Positions 11,804 to 22,700 of a stretch of DNA of 64,000 nucleotides are shown here, piece after piece; the first letter of the stretch is position 1; each line of letters opens with the position of its first letter. The stretch spans positions 49,992,788 through 50,056,787 of the forward strand of contig CAMZMU010000062.1 of NCBI GenBank assembly GCA_947311845.1, read 5' to 3'. The position numbers and the translations under genes are program-made. Under the pieces are notes generated by a model that was not told the DNA's origin, did no database searches, and worked only from the letters and a program-made list of their open reading frames with translations. Source of the stretch: Poa pratensis. Lineage: Eukaryota > Streptophyta > Magnoliopsida > Poales > Poaceae.

Positions 11804-12737
11804 GGAGACACGAGATACACTTGAGTCTAGATGCAGCCGACCGGAGAAGGTTGCACGCGATATATTCAACCAATATGGCTGGGGGCAAACAATAGGATTA
11901 ACAATGCACGTGTTTATTGTAATCTTTTTGTCCCTATATCCTTCGTGCTCACCGGAGCTTGTCTAGACTGTAATTGGATGCTACTTTGCAATAATATAGT
12001 GATGTGTGCATAAATCGGTGCAGAGACCCGTACTTCCCCGGAAACCACATTTGAAGCCCGAGCTCCATGGTGGCAGTTTCTTTGAAAAAATAACAAATGA
12101 TATTTGAAAGTTTCAATTCGGGACAAAAATTCTAGGTGTAGATAACATTGAACTCTATGATCTTGAAAAATATCAATTAAAAATTCGTTCTATTTTATCC
12201 TATACAAAAATGACAAATCTAACAAATTTTGAAATTTTAAAAATGTCCACTGTTCACCACACCCAGATCAATTCATTTGCCATTTTTGGTGAGACTAAAT
12301 TATAATAGATTTGGATTGGTTCTTTGCACACTAGTATAGTTAATCATTATCTACATTTAGGATTTTTCTCCTGAATTTTTTAATCTTTCAAATGTCTTTT
12401 TCGACTTTTTCACCAAACGAGCTCCCTGGAGCTCGGGAGCCATTTGTCCACTCTCGTGCTTCTCTATTTTTCGAAAAAAAAAGGAAGAGAAAATTAACTA
12501 CACGACGGAGTTGAGAATGGTTGTTTGTAAATGTAGTGAAGTTCAGACAGATTTTGGCGAAGTCGACGTTTTCATTGTTTGTACAGTACATTGTTTCTCA
12601 TTGTTTGTACAGTACATTGTTTCGTCATCGAACACTGAACAGAATGCAGCAGAAGCGTTACTTTTAGAACCAGAAAAAAGTTTGATCGATGGGAGAACTT
12701 ACATATATATTCCCCATGCATGCATGATGAACAGAAC
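11804..12737. other. no gene recognised; short tandem duplication
   Basis: AT-rich DNA without a recognisable ORF. A 26-27-bp unit containing CATTGTTTGTACAGTACATT is tandemly duplicated at about 12572-12624. Confidence 0.4.
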
Positions 12738-13388
12738 GTAGCCCCAAAAAAAAAACAGAATGTACCGAAAAGTTGACCAACAGCGCGACATTATCTTTGT
12801 ACACATCATTTCTGTTCGATTTAATGAACATGCAGCGTTCCTACAGTTTCTCAAAATAAAACAAAATAATAATAATGTGGCATAAAGCAGACGTGCTAAC
12901 CAAGCACACTGAAATCAGCATGTCAGGTGTCAACACCTAATGGAGAAATGAGGAGAAAATGTAAATTATATATATTTGTGTATGCTGCAACTCTGGAGAC
13001 ACTGCAAGTCTGAAATCACTGGAAGAAATGAGGACAAAATGTAAATTTTATCTGTGGAGGAAAATAATGGATTTGGAGAAATTGTTCAGGATGCATATAT
13101 CTTGGTGGCATTTTGAGCAAAGAAAGAGTTCCAAGAAAACTATAAAACTGTAACTAAATATAAAAGAAATAATGAAATGGGTTAGTTGGCAGTCTCCATG
13201 GGCGTGGTAACCATGTTGTCATAAGGTGACTGAAATTCAGTTTTCATTACAGAATACAAGCCCTGAAAATAACACTAGAGATTCAGAGTTTTACATAGGA
13301 TAAGCTGGACAGCTGCTACTGCATATTTAGGGCATATTTATCGTCCAAAATATTAGTAACTTGGAGTCTGAGAGATGATAACAGAAGA
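12738..13388 (-). other. 3' flank of MULE copy B, shared with copy A
   Basis: The bases match 3480-4133 beside copy A, including an A-rich stretch and the phrase TTTGTACACATCATTTCTGTTC. The whole unit, not only the ORF, was therefore duplicated. No terminal inverted repeat or 9-bp TSD was recognised at 12738. Confidence 0.5.
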
Positions 13389-16026
13389 TTAAACTTGATT
13401 AGGTTCTTCTGACTGTGTTGTGGTTCCTTGATTGTGCTCGATTGATCTATTCCCAGTGCTGCATTGTTCCTCTGCCTCATCCGCGACAGTTCCTAAGTGG
13501 TCTGATGTTAGAAAAACAGGAAGACCACACTCCAATCTTTTGTCTGGGATCCAAGTTGTTGTCTTGTCTTCAAATGGCATGATATCTCTGTAGCGGTGTG
13601 AGATCTTAGGTTCATTAAATTTGCCACTCCAAGTCCTACCTAGATAGGTCAGACTGTAGTATGGGGACATGTATGTAGCAGTGCTAACCCCTATCTGACA
13701 ACAGACGGCAATGACATGAGAGCAAGGCTTGTGAAGCAGTTGAGGCTTGTTGCATGAACAAGTGGCACTTTCTAGAATTGTGGATCCTTCAAACTTATTA
13801 GTGCTATGGGTATCTTCTGAATTAAGGTGAACAAACTCTGTCTTCTGCCTCGACTGAACTTTGAAATTCCCAACCACTTTCCCCTGGATTTTTTTTCCAG
13901 TGTTCATGTTTATGCCAATCACACAATGCTTCTTGGATTTCTGCATATTGGAATTCATGTCATCCTGTACACATTCAGGGAAGTTCAGTAATGGGTTGCC
14001 GATTGCTTCATTTGCTGCAGCACTTGTGTTTTTGAAGCACTTTGCCAACCGCAAGAGTGTCACCTCCACTATCGCACTGAGAGGAAGGCATGCTATCCCT
14101 TTCAATACAGGGTCATTCTTGTACACATCAGCTATATCAGTGCCCATGATGCCATACCTTGCTCCCTTTCTGTCATGTGCCAATGACCACTTCTCTGTTG
14201 GTTTCATGTAGATCCAGTCAGAAAAGTTGGTTATCTTTTTCTTGTTGACATCGGCATGATCTCCTTCCTCCTCATACTCCACTGATTCGGGTTTGTTGTT
14301 TGGGCCTTGTGCCACCAGCTCTGCTTCATCATGCTCGACTGACTCCTGCTGCATTACCCCACCAGTACCACCTTCTTTGTCCGCCGTATATTTGGTTGTC
14401 AACTCATCAAGCTCCTTCCAGATTTTAACAAACTTATTTGGACGCCTCTGCTGACAAAGTTTCTTGAACATCATCAGCAGCTTCTTGTCACCAAAATATG
14501 CAAAAAAGTTATCAGCAAGGTGTTCCATACACCACCGGCTTTCTGCTTTCCGCCATTGTCGTTGAGAGGAATTTAAGAAGTCCTCTACAACATCGATCAT
14601 CTCCCTTTTGTGGTCGTGTATAATGCAGATATCAGATTGATGCCCAACTACTTGCTCCAAATTCCTAAGAAACCACATCCAGCTTTCCTTGGTCTCCCCC
14701 TCAACGGCAGCACATGCAACTGGAATGGAGCAATCATTAGCATCTAATGCTACAGCAGTCAACAACACCCCTTGGTATTTCCCGCATAGTGGCATGCCCT
14801 TAATGCACAGCACAGGGCGACAATGACGGAAGGCATGTGAGCACTGATCAAACGCCCAAAACACACGGTGCAGGACTCGAAAACCGTTACAGCCAGGAAC
14901 CTCTGTATCCTTGATGTCCACAAACACACCGGGAGTTTGACATGCTATTTTCTTAAGTAACCTTGGTGCAAAGTTGTGTGAATCATAAAATGTACCGAAC
15001 TCCCACTCCAGAGCCTTCTGTCTTGCTCTCCATGCCTCAGAGGGGCTCATCTCCTCGCCATAGTGTTTAGCGAGATAAGCAATAATTTCCTTAGGTGTCA
15101 TCGTCAGGTCTTCCACGAGGCGGATGAAGTGGAATTGGGAAGTTTCCAGGCTTTTCGTGCCAGGCAACACAACCCGCGCCATTTGATTGTAATCATCATG
15201 TACGGCTTTGAGCAAAATGGCGTAGTGCTTGATCTCAGAGGAATCCACATACAACATGAACTTCTGCGTCACATTTCTTCTTCTCTTCAGTTTATTAGCA
15301 AAGGCTCTCCAGCATTTGTCAGCAATAAAAATACGGTTCTCCCACGGGATATACTCCATGTACCAATCAGGCTCAAAGTCATCAAATAAGTCAATGGTGC
15401 GTTGTTTGAGGAACCCCTGCACAGCCAGGTCTTGGGTCTCTGGGTGGAGCCGAAACAGCTTGAAGATCCAAAGCTGTAGATTCACCAACGACATCGACTG
15501 TGGCTGCAACGGAAGTTGGCCGACTATGTGTGCACAACGAGATCTTGGGTCTCCCGGAGAAATGTATGAACAATCAACTAAATCATCGCCTCCCACGAGA
15601 TAAAACTCATTTCTATGTCCATAGTACACGGATATCTGAATCGGTTCTTGAGCCTACAGCAAACAATGACACAATCCATGGACGCAACAGATCCAGAGTT
15701 CAGACGAATCAAACAAGCAAATAAATTATAGGGGTGGATTGTTGCTACAGCACAGTACAGTACAGTACAGTACAGTGTGCAAACCTGCTGCTTCCGGGGC
15801 TTCCTCGCAGTGGCCGCTGGTGCCTTCCGCTTCCTCGCGCCGGGGGCGGCACCCTGCGAGCTCAGAGCACACAGCCTTCAAGAAAAGGGGCGGGGGCGAA
15901 TGGATCGAGTGGTACGCAGAGTGGCGGAGGGAGCCGAGGAGTACGTACCGGGTTGGGGACGGGGGGCGCGCCGGCGCCGTCGGGGGAGGGGTAAGGGGCG
16001 GAGGCCTGGGATTCCGCCGCCGCCAT
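13389..16026 (-). CDS. MULE-derived transposase-like protein, copy B (intact, catalytic Asp replaced)
   Basis: The model is complement of join(13389..15653, 15949..16026), about 780 aa. Exon 1 codes MAAAESQ..PPVPNP (26 codons) and ends at a GTACGT donor. The 295-bp intron ends TTTGCTGTAG and exon 2 resumes in phase at AQEPIQI. Residues about 280-385 form the MULE transposase core: the [17 protein letters not shown] stretch, then [16 protein letters not shown], then the second Asp in CIIHDHK (about residue 373). The first Asp, normally in a DGTH-like motif, reads CIKGMP, with Lys at about 311. An acidic insert follows at about 442-502. A SWIM zinc finger (CSC..CSH) lies at about 658-672. The protein resembles MuDR/FAR1-related transposases. 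With one DDE residue lost it may be a dead transposase or a DNA-binding derivative. The ORF has no stops or frameshifts. Copies A and C are decayed relatives. Confidence 0.8.
15752..15776. repeat. pentanucleotide microsatellite (ACAGT)n
   Basis: About five tandem ACAGT units inside the intron of MULE copy B. Confidence 0.9.
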
Positions 16027-16209
16027 CAATGGGTTCGCCGGAGAGCAGCCTCCGACGCCTGTCGGGAATCTCGGCGTTGGTTTCGAGCCTGAACAGCCGA
16101 CAGCGGTGTGGACTGGTGTGTGGACTGGTGTCACTTCGTGGGGATGGGAGTTGTTTTCCCTCTATTTTCCGGTGGGGATGGACCGTTGGCGCGGCGGTGC
16201 TTGTGATTT
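16027..16209 (-). promoter_or_regulatory. GC-rich leader or promoter region of MULE copy B
   Basis: GC-rich DNA directly upstream of the copy B ATG. No TATA box was identified. It is presumed to be 5' leader and core promoter by position only. Confidence 0.3.
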
Positions 16210-16690
16210 CCACACCAGCGTTCGCGGGCTAGGCCCAAGTATTTGCTTCAGGAACTCCATTGATCCAATCTGCCGGCAGACGGCGATGGCACGAAGAGAT
16301 GGGCTTGTACTGGAGCAACTGCAGCCTGTTGCATGAGCATTTGACACTTCGTTTTTTCTTTTTTTTTTGAAAATGACACTTCGTTTTCTGCCTGAGTTCA
16401 GATGCAGACATGCAGTCACATTCTTCTGTCCCCCGCTGAACCTGAAACAAACATTTGTATGCCATGCAGATCACATTGCGCTTCTGCATTTGGAATATAT
16501 ACCATCCTCGACAACCATCGCGAAATTCAGTTGATGGATTGCAGATGCCAAAACCATGCGTTCTCGCTTTTGCGGACAAGGCGTCTTGAGCATCACGATT
16601 AGTTTCTTGTCACAAAAATTATGTAGTAGAAGTTAGCCGAGTGAGAGGATCACCACTGGATCACACAATCGTATATACCAATGTGAAATA
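16210..16690 (-). pseudogene. MULE transposase relic, copy C
   Basis: The plus-strand text here aligns in order with copy B around 13690-13990 and then 14450-14500. Shared landmarks are GCCTGTTGCATGA, the SWIM finger remnant (KCSCN on the minus strand), TTCTGCATTTGGAAT and TTTCTTGTCAC. It is heavily diverged, with deletions and stops, and lies in the same orientation directly upstream of copy B. It appears to be an older tandem relative and is not functional. Confidence 0.65.
16342..16387 (-). mobile_element. minimal retroposition scar inside copy C
   Basis: TGACACTTCGTTTT occurs at 16342-16355 and again at 16374-16387. Between them are 18 bases consisting of poly(T) and GAAAA. This looks like a target-site duplication around little more than a poly(A) tail. 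Confidence 0.6.
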
Positions 16691-16963
16691 TTTTTCACCA
16701 ACAATATGAACTTTGCAACCTTTTCACATCACTTGAAAAATAGACAAAACAACCGAGCATTCAGCATAAAAAACAATATCTAGGAGAACCTGCAACATTC
16801 TTCAAACATGCCGAGAATAAAAATACATTTGATTTAAAAAGAACATTCTCCCATCATCAAACTATGGTACCCCATCCACTAATCTGAATATCCTTTCACC
16901 TTTAACCGATCGCTACCTGCCTAATACCAAACAGAATGAAGTATCTGGTCATCATGCATCATA
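16691..16963. other. no gene recognised
   Basis: AT-rich spacer between MULE copy C and the 3' end of the F-box pseudogene. Confidence 0.4.
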
Positions 16964-18543
16964 CTAAATCGGAAGCAGATCGTCCATGCAAGGAGTGTAG
17001 ATAAACGACTCAAGTATGGGTCGCGAAGGACGTTTACGCTTGACTAGGTATGCTGGGTAAGGTGACCCCAAGTACTGTAACTTGGAGTTGTCCAAGTAGT
17101 AAGCGAAGCCTTGATAACGGTTGCCGATGAAAGCAATTTCTTTGTAAGGATGGTACCCGAGCAAGTCCAAGGCGAAGTTATAATTTTTGTAATCTCTGTT
17201 AACCTCTCCTTCTGCATCAACGACACTATCATCAACGACACTATCATCACCAGAATCCCATTCATAGTCTCCTGTATCCTCCGACACTTCATCACGAGAA
17301 TGTAAGATCCAACACTTTTCAATTGTTTCTCCTCTGAAGCGTCGGTTGTAGTATGGCTTCAACTTAGGCTCAAGGTCGACTTGATGCTTCAGTTCCCACT
17401 CCGGGGTCGACATGATTGTAATGCGGTGCACAATACCCACACATGGATCTGGTACCTATGGATGGCAGTGTAATAGACACCATGCTTGGACTTCCCAAGA
17501 TACCCGTATGTGCTAGTTGTATCTACTGTTGGGGTTTTGATCACAAGATACTTTTGTTCTTCCAGTAACAACCAACATACATTTATATGACATGACATAA
17601 GAAGAATGGTTGAGCAACAAGTACGAATAAGACAAATAATCAACACAAGTACTACTCCCTCGGTTTTTAAATATAATATGTTTTAGGTATTTCAAATATG
17701 GTTTAGAGATACGGACAAAAATGGGTGAGTATACACAGTAAAACGTGTCTAGATACGTATGAATCTGGAAAAACGGCAAGACATGTTATATTTAGAAACA
17801 GAGGGCATCGTTCGTACCTCATGATGAAACCAGTGTCGCAATGGACGTAGAAGGATCCCTGCCAGTACACGGCGTGGTGCCAAAGCGTCATGCACCTGCT
17901 TGATCCATCTGACCAGTGATCTGGTACCGTAACCACCGCATTGCCTTCACGGATGAACTGCCTATCCTCCCACTGGCCGGTTCTGGACGAGAACACCTGC
18001 ACTGGATACATGTATGGTGGCCATTCCGTTGAACCCAACGTGTTCCCCTCATTCTCGTAATCTGCTATTGAGAAGAAGAACACGTGGTAGTGCAGCGACA
18101 CGGTTGGGTCGAACATGAGGTACATACGACGGCGGTAGGAAGTCAAGCGGAGGTGGCAGCGTCGCCCATCGCCGCGTCGCAGGGTTGCACACGTAGATGG
18201 CCGTCCTGGTCTCGTAGAGTAGGAGGCCGTTGCGGCTGTCCAGGACGCTACGGTAATTGCTCATCTGGCCAGGCACGAAGCTTAGCCTGCCGTCGATGGA
18301 TGGGCCTGCGGTGCGGGAGAAGAAGCCGTGGCTTCGCCCCAGGGGCTCGTGACGCGCGTTAGGCACGTAGTTAACGAAGATGCCGCACAGAGAGCGCGGC
18401 ACGAGGTGCGCAACCGCAAGCAGCAGCCCGCCGGCGTCGACGATGGTCCGCCAGTGCGTGCAGACGCTGCGGCACGCCGCGATGCTCCGTGGCGGGAGGC
18501 GGCGGAGGATTTCCGCGAGCAACTCGCCGGAGAGATCGTCCAT
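16964..18543 (-). pseudogene. F-box protein gene with two frameshifts
   Basis: The ATG at 18543 opens an F-box motif at residues 1-40 (LSGELLAEILRRLPPRSIAA, with VCTHWR). It is followed by a grass-type F-box-associated region (NGLLLYETRTAIYVCNPATR). Near 18140 the frame must shift to continue as MYLMFDPTVSLHYHVFFF. Exon 1 then ends at 17818 with a GTACG donor after GFIMR. The second exon is read in one frame (TYGYLGKSKHGVYYTAIHRY) and shifts again near 17420 to reach EWELKHQVDLEP and the stop at 16964-16966. Such proteins are usually substrate receptors of SCF ubiquitin ligases. Two independent shifts suggest a pseudogene, although assembly errors would give the same picture. The intron carries a MITE. 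Confidence 0.75.
17655..17807. mobile_element. Stowaway-type MITE in the F-box intron
   Basis: The left end is TA followed by CTCCCTCGGTTTTTAAATAT. The right end is the inverse, ATATTTAGAAACAGAGGG, with the outermost bases eroded. The size of about 150 bp, the TA target and the CTCCCTC terminal repeat fit the Tc1/mariner-related Stowaway group common in grass introns. Confidence 0.8.
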
Positions 18544-20229
18544 AGATGGATGGCTACCGGCCGGCCGGCAGTCGCGTTTTGTGGTTTGTCTGGCGGCGGC
18601 GGCGGAGGTCGTATCTTTACTATTAAATGGGAGTTGGACGTATGTTGGTAGTCCCTCCCATTTTCTGCCACTATTTTCTGCCTCCCGATCTGTCTCCGTG
18701 GCCGCCCAATCGGCTCTTCAACTTATCAACACTGTTCGATCTTTGTTTGTGAGAAAATTACATCGGAGTGCCACCGCTTAGTAGCTCGAAGCGGTACCAA
18801 ACATCTATCTCCAGGCCTCTCCTCTCCTCTCCCGACCAAGTTTCCAAAAAAAAAAGTTTATCACCAACCCCGACTCCACCCCGCCGCCTTCCGATTCACG
18901 CCGGCCGCCAGCGATTCAAGGCCTCCGACGATCTACGGCACGAGCGCGCCCCACGATCCCCTTTGTCCTCTCTCTCTCTTCTGAGTGACGATGACCTAGG
19001 GCACGCGCGCGCCCCACGATCCCGCGGCCAATCGACCCAAGCTCTCTCCATCCCTCCGTCCTCCCGCCGCCGCCCCGCTGCTCCACTTCTTCTGAGCCCC
19101 TCTTATGCCTCTTCTCAGTAACCTGATCCGGCTCCTCCTAGGGTTTCTCGCCGCCTCTGCTCCATGATCCAGCCACCCACACCACGTCGCCGTCATGCCT
19201 ATGCAGCTCGAATCTGGCGGGGTGCTCTGATCCAAGGAGACGAGTGAGGAGGGCCGACCTAATTCCGTGTGCATCGGCTCTGCTTGGACCGGAGATCTGC
19301 CTAATCCGGATGCTGAGTTGATTTGGTTTGCTGGTGAGAACCCTGCGTTTTTTTTTGTTACGTTTGATTTTCGCTCTGGTCTCTCATGCGAATCTTTGTT
19401 GCTCTCCTGTTCGTCCATGTTACCCTGGGCGAGGCCCTGCAGCCTAGCCGCAGGAATGGTGAGTGCCAGCCATAAGCGAGACACTACAGTTCTGAGCTCT
19501 TCATATGAGGTAATCTCCCGTACGATTTAGCTTATTAGACATTGTAATTTACCAGCTCTCCAACTTATATTGTTCGGTTGCTGTGGTAAGTTAATGTCAT
19601 CAATGAACCTTGTGCCTTCGTAAGCCAGGAAGAAGTCAGATTTTTTTTGGTCTTCACGTTGACATACACTAGCTGTATGGAGGATCCTTCTTCACATTTG
19701 ACAATATTTCTAGCGGTATTTACTATTTAACCAAACTCATGAACTCATTGGTTGATTTTGTGAAATCCATGAAAATGTAGTATACATGTAATAGCTGTGC
19801 AGTGATTTTCCAGCTATTTGGAAAAATAGATGTGTGTTTCAGACTTTTAGTTTCAGCATCTCATTCTTTTCAAGAATCTACTACTTTTCAAGTTTCAGTA
19901 TCTGAATGCTCGTTACAATACAGAGCCGAGAAACAAATAGTTTTTTGCATGGATAATAATCATTTTTAGCTGATGAAATCTGTAGGAGAGGCGCCGACTA
20001 TAAAACACAACTGCTAAGAAACAAATACATTTCATCCGGAAAAATTGTTATGGCTACAAGATCGGTCGACTCTCACTTGTCATAAGGTTAATAACATCGG
20101 CTTCCTTTTCTAGATCTATATATTGTTGTGTATAATAAGAAAGCTATTGTTGCTCACCTGGTTTCATATGGCCTAACTGCATGAATGTCTTGGAGGAATA
20201 TTTATGCATTGGTTTGTTGTTACATAATT
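18544..20229 (+). other. intergenic region with a GC-rich leader-like block
   Basis: 18544-18760 is the upstream side of the F-box gene. 18780-19500 (+) is C/T-rich and GC-rich like a grass 5' leader. Its frames are low in complexity and match no alpha-galactosidase N-terminus known to me. It could be the promoter and leader of the decayed gene downstream or of a chimeric transcript. 19530-20229 is AT-rich, with no gene seen. Confidence 0.35.
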
Positions 20230-21616
20230 TACTGTGACCTGTGCATTCTCGTGCAGATCCAAGACCTGTGCGAAGGCTCAGCCTATATCTCTCGGCTACA
20301 AGGAGTAGATGACAAAACTTCCGCCTCGTGGGCAAGGATCGGTACAAGCACAACGGTGACCTGAAGCTGTTGCAGTGTTATCCTGAGATGAGCAAGGTTC
20401 TAATGAAGGCTTGCTGGCCGATCTCCTTATCGCTCTGTGAATGGTATGATGCCGTATGTATGTGTGCAACAGTCAACCTGAATTCTGCATTCCTGATGGG
20501 TTCTTTTCTTGTGCCCTTGCCGGCTACTGTGAGCAGGGGCGACAACCACCCGACAACATCGAGGACAGCTGGGAGAGGTTAGCAACTTCACTCCGTTTAC
20601 CCAATGACTGTGTCCTCCCTAGCTATTCTCTGGAACCTGACACTGGTTTTGGTTTTTCAGGATGGCGCCAAGGGTAAACCACAGCGAGGTGGCCGAGTAC
20701 GCACCAGCAAACCAGAGTGGCCAGGCCTTGAATAAAACCCAGCTGGTGGATGGTTTTCTCTGATCCTTGTTTCTAACTCTATGGCATGATGTTTCTGATG
20801 CAGATCCGGACATGCTTGAAGTGGGCAATGGGGGGAACGACCAATGACGAGTACATCGTGCAATGCAGCATCTGGGCAATCTCAAAGGTTAGACAGCGAA
20901 TGACTAACGACTAGATACTCTGCCTTCTAGGCGTGTTGCTCTACTGACATTGCTTGCTGGCGCCTATGATAATTTGCTGCGACGTGATGCACATGGCACA
21001 GAACACGTACGGCATACTCGTAGACAAGGAGGTGATCGCCATCAATCAAGGTGATCTTGATACTGTCCCTTTTGCTCTGTAGTTGTGGGTTTAAACTCTC
21101 TTTGTTGCGTTTGAATTGATCACTGTGTTGGAGCAAATAGTCTCAGTGTCCAGAGGACAGTGAGGATGTAGGAGAGCAAAGATAAGATGATGCATGATAT
21201 TATTAAACTTTTATCTCACATCTTAACAGATCGAAACTGAACACTGCTATAAATCCATGACATTGTTGAAACGAGCGTGTGTTGCTGTCGGGACACAGGA
21301 TGTCAGTGCTGCTGGGGAACCGTCACACGACGGACGAGGCTGAGATGACAGTGCACTGGTACAACATCGGCCTCCCCGCAGGCACGACCATCAAGGCCAG
21401 GGACCTCTGGCTGGTATGTCTACCTTTTCTACCTGGCATTCTCAAAGACTGCCTACCGGTTCCATTATCTGGACCGTTTTGTTACGATGTCCTCGTTGTT
21501 GTTTGTTGTAGAACAAGACGTTGGACGCCAAGTTCACGGACAGGATGGCCTTCAACCTGACGTCGCACATGGCCATGATGTTCATGCTCACGCCTCCCAA
21601 GTCTCAGATGAATTGA
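20230..21616 (+). pseudogene. alpha-galactosidase (GH27) relic
   Basis: Exon-like blocks in family order are YPEMSKVLMKA with SLCEW (20376-20445), NIEDSWER (about 20555-20580), DPDMLEVGNGG (20805-20845), IWAISK at a GT donor (20870-20888), MIICCDV with KEVIAINQ (20955-21050), [16 protein letters not shown] (21364-21412) and MFMLTP..stop (21580-21616). GH27 enzymes remove terminal alpha-galactose, and DPDML-type motifs belong to the active site. Several defects are visible. One frameshift follows VGNGG, where family members read GGMTN. The region that should carry KYDNC (catalytic nucleophile) reads RYKHNGD in the best frame. The acceptor before MIICCDV is lost, and the segment between INQ and the C-terminal domain is missing. 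It is not expected to encode an enzyme. Confidence 0.8.
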
Positions 21617-22083
21617 GCAATCAACCGGAACTGTACCGATTTAGCGAGCACGAGAATGCCTTAAATTGTAGCTCGCCCTAAATTGATTTATAGCTACACA
21701 TGGGCAGATTCTGCTTCTCATTTTGGAACTTCGTAGTCATTTCTTGCTTATCAATTTTTTGGGCCGAACTGGCCTATGAACAGGGGATAGAAGTTACCGA
21801 CTCAAAAAAGGGCCATCCAAACAAACCCCATCAAACAGAAAGTAATTGCTGTCTCCGGCTAGGTAACTCCAGCCCAAGCAGAAAATCAAAGTTTTCACTG
21901 GGCTTAGCTTAGTGCAGCTCACACTAAAAATCTGGATTTTTGTATCAAAAACATATCATACCCGATTTATCGAGTGGTTCTCACATTTCTTAATTGGATA
22001 TAGACTATAAGGCGGCGCTGCATAGGCAGCCTCGCCCTCGCGTGCAGTGGCCCATGTTTATCATTAAGAGTGACACGTTGTTG
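21617..22083. other. no gene recognised
   Basis: 3' flank of the alpha-galactosidase relic. The small frame at 21700-21912 (+) has no recognisable domain. Confidence 0.4.
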
Positions 22084-22190
22084 GCGTCGAGACTACAACC
22101 TACAATGGCGACAGTATTGAAATGGGATGATTATGAAGCGTCGAGACTACAACCTACAATGGTGACAGTTTGAAATGGGATGATAATGAA
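22084..22190. repeat. two-copy tandem duplication, 53-54 bp unit
   Basis: Copies at 22084-22137 and 22138-22190 both begin GCGTCGAGACTACAACC and differ by a few bases and one indel. Confidence 0.9.
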
Positions 22191-22319
22191 GCACAGTGGC
22201 GACGCAATGGATGAAAAATGGTGATAGGAGAAGGGAAGGGATGACCAAATCAATGATCAAAAGGAAGATATATAGTTTGTATAAACCAAAGGACACACTC
22301 TTTCACTGAAATTTAGAGT

Positions 22320-22348
22320 CCGTAGCAACGCACGGGCATTCAACTAGT
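22320..22348 (+). mobile_element. Helitron-like 3' terminus
   Basis: The sequence AACGCACGGGCATTCAACTAG followed by T resembles 3' ends of grass Helitrons: a GC-rich hairpin-prone segment, then CTAG next to a host T. The 5' TC end was not located, so element length is unknown. The 53-bp duplication just upstream may lie inside it. Confidence 0.45.
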
Positions 22349-22700
22349 AAGATACACTTTCACAAATTAACCTGGAAAGCCCTTCATCTAATTTTTTACT
22401 ATGGTTTTTTTTGTAGCGTGCCCCCTCGCCACATCAGGTCTGGCAGCAGCATTAAAGCGAAGCCTACGCGAGGGAGGGCTCCCGGAGGTCGCGGTGGTCG
22501 CGCGACGGCTCTCGGCGGCGACTGAAACCAAGCCGGACGCCAGATCCAACTAGCTTCGTTGCCATCACGGCTCGCCCGTTGCAAGTTATGCGCATCAGGC
22601 GAAACGAGGTGAGGCAATAGTATCCTCCATATCTATATCCTCCGCTCTCCATCAGCATCGAAGTGAGTCAGGCATTCTTCCTTCTAAAATGAATTAAGCT
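22349..22700. other. no gene recognised
   Basis: The GC-rich block at 22415-22610 is preceded by a T-rich stretch ending TTTTTTTGTAG, which looks like an acceptor. It might be a captured exon, but no reading frame shows a domain that I recognise. Confidence 0.3.
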
